Assembly: GCF_014397005.1 (NCBI RefSeq)
Contig: NZ_JACGWS010000024.1
Coordinates: forward strand, 1 to 39,783
From: Kordia aestuariivivens
GTDB taxonomy: Bacteria > Bacteroidota > Bacteroidia > Flavobacteriales > Flavobacteriaceae
Length of the DNA: 39,783 nucleotides
Direction of reading: 5' to 3'
Part shown: positions 35,493 to 39,783 of the stretch, piece by piece
How positions within the stretch are numbered: position 1 is the first letter of the stretch
How the letters are laid out: every line of letters begins with the position of its first letter
The notes under the pieces: generated by a model
The model's input: the letters and a program-made list of their open reading frames with translations, nothing else
What the model was told of the DNA's origin: nothing
Database searches by the model: none
Position numbers and translations under genes: made by a program

Positions 35493-37289
35493 ATGGCCGA
35501 AAAAAAATCAACTGAAAAGCCTTTGAAGAAAAAGAAAACTTCATCGAAATATAATTTTTATACGTTTATCAAACCGTATCGTTTTGTATTTGCGGCGGGA
35601 ATGTTCTTTTTGCTACTTTCCAGTATTACAATGATGTTATTTCCATATCTCATAGGACAATTATTAGGACAAGACGTTGGGAATTCTGTGGAGAGTTCAA
35701 CAGCTTTTGTAAACCTAGATGACACAAGTACCTTAGTCACGGTACTATTTGTCGTTTTTGGCGCGCAAGCAATTTTTTCCTTTTTCAAAATCTACTTATT
35801 TGGATACTTTACCGCAAATACGCTCAAAGACATTCGGATCAAATCGTTTACAAAAATGATTACGTCGCCGCTTCAATTTTTCAATGAAAACAAAGTAGGA
35901 GAGCTGACGAGTAGAGTTGCGACGGATATTGAATTACTCCGAGAAACCTTCAACACTACCTTATCCACTTTCGTGGGACAAATCATAACCGTAGTCATCA
36001 GCTTGATGATTCTGTTTTTTATGTCGCCTAAACTGTGTCTCATTACACTTGCGGTCGTGCCTGTAGTTGCGTTGTTTGGAATGTTTTTTGGGAAATTTAT
36101 CAAAAAAGTATCGATGGAAACACAGGATTCCGCAGCAAAATCGAATGCTATCTTAGAAGAAAGTTTAGTCGGAATCTCCAATGTAAAATCGTTTGTCAAT
36201 GAATTTTTTGAAATCATAAAATATAAAAAAACAGTATTGGAAGTACGAGATAAAACCATGAAAATTGTCACTTGGCGCGGAATATTCGGAACCTTAATTA
36301 CTTTCTGTATGTTTGGCTCAATTGTATTTGTCATTTGGCAAGGAAAATTGATGGTTGAAAGCAATCAAATCAGTGGAAAACATTTCATTAGTTTTATATT
36401 GTACACCATTTTTGTGGGCGGATCTATTGGGAGTTTACCAGACTTATATGCCAAAATACAGCAAGCGCTTGGCGCGACGGAAAGTCTCATGAAAATCTTA
36501 GATGGAACTACCGAAAAATTAGCGCTTCAACACATAAAAAATCCATTAAACCTAAAAGGAAATGTAACCTTTGAAAATGTAAACTTTGCCTACGATTCCC
36601 GATTGGATATTGAAGTCATCAAAAACATTTCGTTAAACGTAAAAGAAGGACAACAAATTGCGTTGGTTGGACCATCGGGTTCTGGGAAATCGACTTTATC
36701 TTCATTGCTATTACAATTTTACAAACCGAGTTCGGGAAGTATTCTTTTTGACGGAAAACCTGCGGATCAATTTGAATTGAGTAAACTCAGAAACGAAATG
36801 GCGCTCGTTCCACAAGAAGTTATTCTATTTGGCGGAACTATTGAAGAAAACATCATTTACGGAGACTTAAATGCTTCCAAAGAAGAAATCATCAAAGCTG
36901 CAAAAGACGCGAATGCACATGACTTTATCATGAGTTTCCCTGATGGTTATGAAACCTATGTGGGCGACAGAGGCATTCAACTTTCTGGAGGACAAAAACA
37001 GCGAATTGCCATTGCGAGAGCGATCTTGAAAAACCCTTCTATCTTAATACTAGACGAAGCAACAAGTTCACTCGATTCTGAATCAGAATTACTCATACAA
37101 GATGCTTTAGATCGATTAATGATTGGACGAACTTCATTCATCATTGCACATCGCCTTTCAACCATTAAAAATTGCGATACCATTTTAGTCTTAAAAAATG
37201 GACAAATCCACGAAACTGGAACACATGATGAATTAATTAATATCGAAAACGGTTTGTATAAAAATTTGAGTGAATTGCAATATCAATAG
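35493..37289 (+). CDS. ABC exporter, fused permease and ATPase (MsbA/LmrA type)
   Basis: A 598-residue half-transporter that works as a homodimer in the inner membrane. The lysine-rich N-terminus is followed by six hydrophobic segments (about 25-330), then the nucleotide-binding domain with Walker A GPSGSGKST (393-401), the signature LSGGQKQRIAIARAI, Walker B ILILDEATSSLD and the switch His in FIIAHRLSTI. No C39 peptidase domain is present, so it would not itself cleave a double-glycine leader. It is the last gene of the biosynthetic run, 44 nt after the CmlA-like gene, and probably exports the peptide and gives self-protection. Confidence 0.94.
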   Translation: MAEKKSTEKPLKKKKTSSKYNFYTFIKPYRFVFAAGMFFLLLSSITMMLFPYLIGQLLGQDVGNSVESSTAFVNLDDTSTLVTVLFVVFGAQAIFSFFKIYLFGYFTANTLKDIRIKSFTKMITSPLQFFNENKVGELTSRVATDIELLRETFNTTLSTFVGQIITVVISLMILFFMSPKLCLITLAVVPVVALFGMFFGKFIKKVSMETQDSAAKSNAILEESLVGISNVKSFVNEFFEIIKYKKTVLEVRDKTMKIVTWRGIFGTLITFCMFGSIVFVIWQGKLMVESNQISGKHFISFILYTIFVGGSIGSLPDLYAKIQQALGATESLMKILDGTTEKLALQHIKNPLNLKGNVTFENVNFAYDSRLDIEVIKNISLNVKEGQQIALVGPSGSGKSTLSSLLLQFYKPSSGSILFDGKPADQFELSKLRNEMALVPQEVILFGGTIEENIIYGDLNASKEEIIKAAKDANAHDFIMSFPDGYETYVGDRGIQLSGGQKQRIAIARAILKNPSILILDEATSSLDSESELLIQDALDRLMIGRTSFIIAHRLSTIKNCDTILVLKNGQIHETGTHDELINIENGLYKNLSELQYQ

Positions 37290-37443
37290 TCAAATGGTTT
37301 TTCTTCAAGACATATAAATGCGCATCTTTTTGAAAAACAATAATTTGGCCGTTATCACAAGGGGAATCATAGCGTATAATGCCCAATTCATTATAGGCTA
37401 GGCCTAAATAAAATCTAAACGAATTAAACTTTAGAATAAATTT
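37237..37443 (-). pseudogene. Protein-like open frame without a start, possible gene remnant
   Basis: A 68-codon frame between a TAG and a TAA encodes a convincing-looking sequence: FRFYLGLAYNELGIIRYDS, then CDNGQIIVFQKDAHLYVLKK. There is no ATG or GTG. It overlaps the last 53 nt of the ABC exporter gene on the opposite strand. I do not recognise the family. It may be the leftover end of a gene once present downstream of the cluster. Confidence 0.3.
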
Positions 37444-37658
37444 CTAAGCATTACACTGGGTTTAGTTAAAAGACGAAGATTTATTCTATAGAAGAGTTCA
37501 AACTTTCTCTTATAAGATAGCTAATGTGCTTGTGATGAGCGGAATAAAAAGTGCAGCAGATATGACGAATGTTTTATGAAATGTAGTTGATTTCATTAAT
37601 TAATATAAAATAATCATTATATTTATTCTAATTTATTTTAACCAAAAATACTAAAATC

Positions 37659-37835
37659 ATGAAAAAATCACTTTTAAATTTGAAAGGCGCTCAAGAACTA
37701 TCTAAAAATGAGCAAAAAGGTATTGTTGCAGGTATACGTTTATCTCGCGGATGTGGTGGAGATGGCTCATTTATATTCGTTAATGGTCAGAAAGTTTGTT
37801 GTTATATACCATGGAGTGGTTATTATATCTGCTAA
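37659..37835 (+). CDS. Double-glycine-type leader peptide precursor (58 aa, four Cys)
   Basis: A short gene starting MKKSLLNLKGAQELSKNEQK and continuing GIVAG. The first 25 residues are the Bacteroidetes bacteriocin-like leader: the basic N-terminus, the LxxxxELSKxEQKxIxGG pattern, and VAG in place of GG at the cleavage site. The predicted core of about 33 residues has Cys at 32, 47, 48 and 58 and is rich in Gly and aromatic residues, including GCGGDGS and YIPWSGYY. Such leaders are cut by a C39-peptidase ABC transporter on export; the exporter upstream has no such domain and lies 369 nt away. Disulfide-bonded bacteriocin, signal peptide or RiPP substrate are all possible. Confidence 0.75.
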   Translation: MKKSLLNLKGAQELSKNEQKGIVAGIRLSRGCGGDGSFIFVNGQKVCCYIPWSGYYIC

Positions 37836-37888
37836 CATTTCTTTAATTAAATCTTAAGAAATTAAAATTCTAATTGAATTTTTATAGT

Positions 37889-37924
37889 AAACCGCTTTAA
37901 AAATATTTTTAAAGCGGTTTTTTT
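37889..37924 (+). terminator. Terminator after the leader-peptide gene
   Basis: AAACCGCTTTAAAAA (37889-37903) is perfectly complementary to TTTTTAAAGCGGTTT (37906-37920) and is followed by TTTT. The inner A/T pairs probably open into the loop. It is nearly symmetric and could work on both strands. Confidence 0.8.
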
Positions 37925-38000
37925 ATAATATAAATTCTCAGTCTTTAAAGTTTTATAGCTAGTGTATGCCTTTAAACGATATCTAGAGGATCATTTATAG

Positions 38001-38191
38001 CAGACTATATTAAATGAATTAGACGAAACTAATGACGCAGGATAGTTAGTAACAAAAAACCTTTTATCACACAAAGAAATTGCAAACCTTACCAAAATAC
38101 TTCACGACAAACGGTTAGTAATGTATTAAGCACGATGCGAAAAGATGGAATCATAAATTATGATGTTCAATTCATTTCAGGCATTCAATAA
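38001..38191 (+). pseudogene. Remnant of a Crp/Fnr-family regulator DNA-binding domain, frameshifted
   Basis: Two frames together spell the C-terminal winged helix of a Crp-type regulator. One carries LVTKNLLSHKEIANLTK, with in-frame stops further upstream. After a frameshift near 38094 the other reads NTSRQTVSNVLSTMRKDGII and then NYDVQFISGIQ before a stop. The helix-turn-helix (HKEIANLT, then TSRQTVSNVLS) is unmistakable. The ligand-binding domain is missing, so this is a decayed fragment, not a working gene. Confidence 0.65.
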
Positions 38192-38285
38192 GAATATTAT
38201 AAAAGCGTCCTTTTAAAGAATTCGTAATATTTCTCTAACTTTTGATGAGTTTATTGCAGAATTCGCAATAAAATAGTTTCCGAAA

Positions 38286-38405
38286 CCTTCTCGCAGCAAC
38301 GCAACATGCTTTCGGTGAACTTCGGAACCTTCTCGCAGCAATGCGGCAAGCTTTCGGGGAACTTCGGCACCTTCTCGCAGCACTGCAGCAAGCTTTCGGG
38401 ACGTT
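38286..38405. repeat. Tandem repeat, 42-bp unit, nearly three copies
   Basis: Copies begin at 38286, 38328 and 38370 with CCTTCTCGCAGCA and contain a CTTTCGG segment; the third breaks off after about 32 bases. The period of 42 is a multiple of three, so several frames stay open; on the minus strand they spell a 14-residue repeat like RKLAALLREGSEVH. It is more GC-rich than its surroundings. I treat it as a non-coding repeat. Confidence 0.85.
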
Positions 38406-38547
38406 TGAATAACGTCAATACCATTTAAAAACACATAAAATGTCGCCTGAAGTAACTATCCACTATTTAAGTCTTTTCTGCCTTTCAGAATAGGTTAACT
38501 TTCCTATTCATACAATGATTTTGAAGAGTATTTCTGCTACTTTGAAG

Positions 38548-38569
38548 TGCTTTTTTTATTAAAAAAGCA
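38548..38569 (-). terminator. Weak hairpin downstream of the T9SS gene
   Basis: TGCTTTTTT (38548-38556) pairs with AAAAAAGCA (38561-38569) around a four-base loop. There is no T run beyond the stem on the minus strand, so terminator function is doubtful. Confidence 0.25.
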
Positions 38570-38635
38570 TTACATAAATGTTCCATACCTTTAAAATATA
38601 GAATGCTCGTATGTTTTTTATTTCTTCTGTTTAAA

Positions 38636-39783
38636 TTATCGCTTCAATGTAAAATGATTGATAAACTCTTTTGGATTCCCATCAAATGGATCTACATATT
38701 CTACTCTAAACCAGTAATCTGCTGATGGCATTGGCGTTCCGTTGTAGGTTCCGTCCCATCCTTGTCCTGCAGGACTAATCTGTTTGAGGAGTTTTCCATA
38801 ACGATCAAAGATGTAAATCTTCGCTGCTGGCTGATTCTGTAATCCGATGATATTCCATGTTGGATTAAACGCATCACCGTTTGGTGTGAAGAATTCCATA
38901 AAGTCTATCAGTCCAATGGTTCTTACCAGTTCACCACAACCATTGGTATCTCTCACCGTAATGGTATGCTGTCCTGGTTGTAAATCAAAGAACTCTCCTG
39001 TGGTTTGCCACTGTCCATCATCCAATTGATATTCATAGTTCCCTGAACCACCTGTTGCCGTTGCCACCACATTGTGTGTATCTGAAAACGCGGGTGTGGT
39101 TACTGCAATATCAAGCGTGCTTGGCGCTGAAGATGCGGTGTAAGTTACACTATCACTAGAGTTACAATTCGTTGGATTGTTCTGATCGGTAACTATTACC
39201 GAATACGTTCCTGCCTGATCTACTGTTACTGTTGCACTGGTTTCAGTTCCACTTGGTGTGGTCCACTGATAGGTGAATCCTGCGCCAAAGTCTACTCCGA
39301 TGGTTCGTGGGTCTAAGGCTTGTCCTGTAGTTGCATCCACACATAAGATATCATCTTCTGGCAGGCTAAACACAGGTAATGGATTGACTTGTAAATTCAC
39401 TAAGATCGGATCTGAAAGACAACCTGTAATGGCTTGTCGAACGCGTGCAAACAAAGTCTGCGGATTCGATGTGTTCGTATACGTTGTTGTGTTTGCAATC
39501 GCATTGCTATCTGCATCTGCATCAGCGGCTGTTTCATAATACGATACTGCCATATCTGCTTGTCCATTTATGATGGTCACATCAAGTGAAGTTAAATCAA
39601 ATACGGCTGTATCCTGATCTGCCTCATTTGTTGCACATTCTTCATACGTTGGTGGTGCTGTCGCTGTTGGAATTGGTTCTACAATGAGTTCTAAACTTGC
39701 AATGTTATTGGTGTTCACACATCCAGTAATGGTATTCTCCACACGGATAAAGACCGTTTGTGGATCGATGGTGTTTTCAAAAC
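38636..39783 (-). CDS. T9SS type B sorting domain protein, C-terminal part
   Basis: The frame is open from the window edge, so the start lies beyond 39783; 381 residues are visible. The protein is a large secreted, adhesin-like product. Repeat units each include a short VFIRVENTITGC or LFARVRQAITGC motif, followed by Asp/Thr/Ala-rich stretches. An Ig/PKD-like segment follows (TYQWTTPSGT, AGTYSVIVTDQNN), then a SprB-like repeat (ATGGSGNYEYQLDDGQW, TITVRDTNGCG). The final 90 residues are the gliding-motility-type C-terminal domain: FFTPNGDAFNPTWNI, KIYIFDRYGKLLKQI, GWDGTYNGTPMPSADYWF and FTLKR. This signal directs export by the type IX system. The base composition is clearly more GC-rich than the NRPS genes. 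Confidence 0.93.
   Translation of the reverse strand, partial: FENTIDPQTVFIRVENTITGCVNTNNIASLELIVEPIPTATAPPTYEECATNEADQDTAVFDLTSLDVTIINGQADMAVSYYETAADADADSNAIANTTTYTNTSNPQTLFARVRQAITGCLSDPILVNLQVNPLPVFSLPEDDILCVDATTGQALDPRTIGVDFGAGFTYQWTTPSGTETSATVTVDQAGTYSVIVTDQNNPTNCNSSDSVTYTASSAPSTLDIAVTTPAFSDTHNVVATATGGSGNYEYQLDDGQWQTTGEFFDLQPGQHTITVRDTNGCGELVRTIGLIDFMEFFTPNGDAFNPTWNIIGLQNQPAAKIYIFDRYGKLLKQISPAGQGWDGTYNGTPMPSADYWFRVEYVDPFDGNPKEFINHFTLKR

Noticed and set aside
35873-36364. A long antisense open frame inside the ABC exporter (and similar ones inside the NRPS genes, for example 31861-32271).
   Set aside because: They are shadows of strongly coding genes on the other strand and show no domain or start context of their own.
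38286-38405. The repeats as a CRISPR array.
   Set aside because: The units are directly adjacent with no spacers, and no cas gene is present.
38213-38434. A 73-codon minus-strand frame over the 42-bp repeat as a repeat protein gene.
   Set aside because: The 42-bp period keeps several frames open at once, so openness is no evidence of coding; no signal or known family is present.

Overview
The window looks like chromosomal DNA of a marine Flavobacteriaceae bacterium (Bacteroidetes), perhaps close to Kordia. This is inference from AT-rich DNA, -7 boxes of the Bacteroidetes TAnnTTTG type, a type IX secretion (T9SS) gliding-type C-terminal domain, a DUF6734 protein and a Bacteroidetes-style double-glycine leader peptide. 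No rRNA, tRNA, CRISPR array or insertion sequence was seen.

Region 1 (about 1-15.7 kb) is a low-oxygen or dormancy-like stress island: the start of an ETHE1-type MBL protein, pta-ackA, a lipoprotein, a sigma-like/DnaJ/unknown operon, dodecin, a hydrolase/phosphoribosyltransferase/DUF2267 operon, a hypothetical protein, a soluble PAS-GAF histidine kinase with a receiver-CRP/FNR hybrid regulator, a PepSY-like secreted protein and Hsp20. Eleven inverted repeats of the form TGAY-N4-RTCA (one degenerate) lie in front of these genes. Each is followed by 22-23 nt and then a TAnnTTTG-like box, the geometry of a class II CRP/FNR activator promoter. The hybrid regulator encoded in the middle is the natural candidate to bind them. 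One site, a perfect 18-bp palindrome, drives no protein: it precedes about 385 nt of non-coding sequence ending in a strong terminator, a candidate regulated small RNA.

Region 2 (17.6-37.3 kb) is an eight-gene + strand run for a nonribosomal peptide: an LCAD-like acyl-CoA dehydrogenase, a DUF6734 protein, a degenerate LanC-like protein, NRPS 1 (A-PCP-C-A-PCP-C), a flavin-dependent halogenase-like enzyme, NRPS 2 (half C-A-PCP-C), a CmlA-type diiron beta-hydroxylase and an ABC exporter. Hand-read specificity codes are Phe-like and Tyr-like for the first two modules and unfamiliar for the third. With CmlA-like and halogenase-like tailoring, the likely product is a short, aromatic, beta-hydroxylated and possibly halogenated peptide. 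There is no thioesterase. The last domain is a condensation domain, which may release the product.

Region 3 (37.3-39.8 kb) holds an orphan 58-residue peptide with a double-glycine leader and four cysteines, a frameshifted remnant of a Crp/Fnr DNA-binding domain, a 42-bp tandem repeat, and the 3' part of a large T9SS-secreted adhesin-like gene running off the window on the minus strand.
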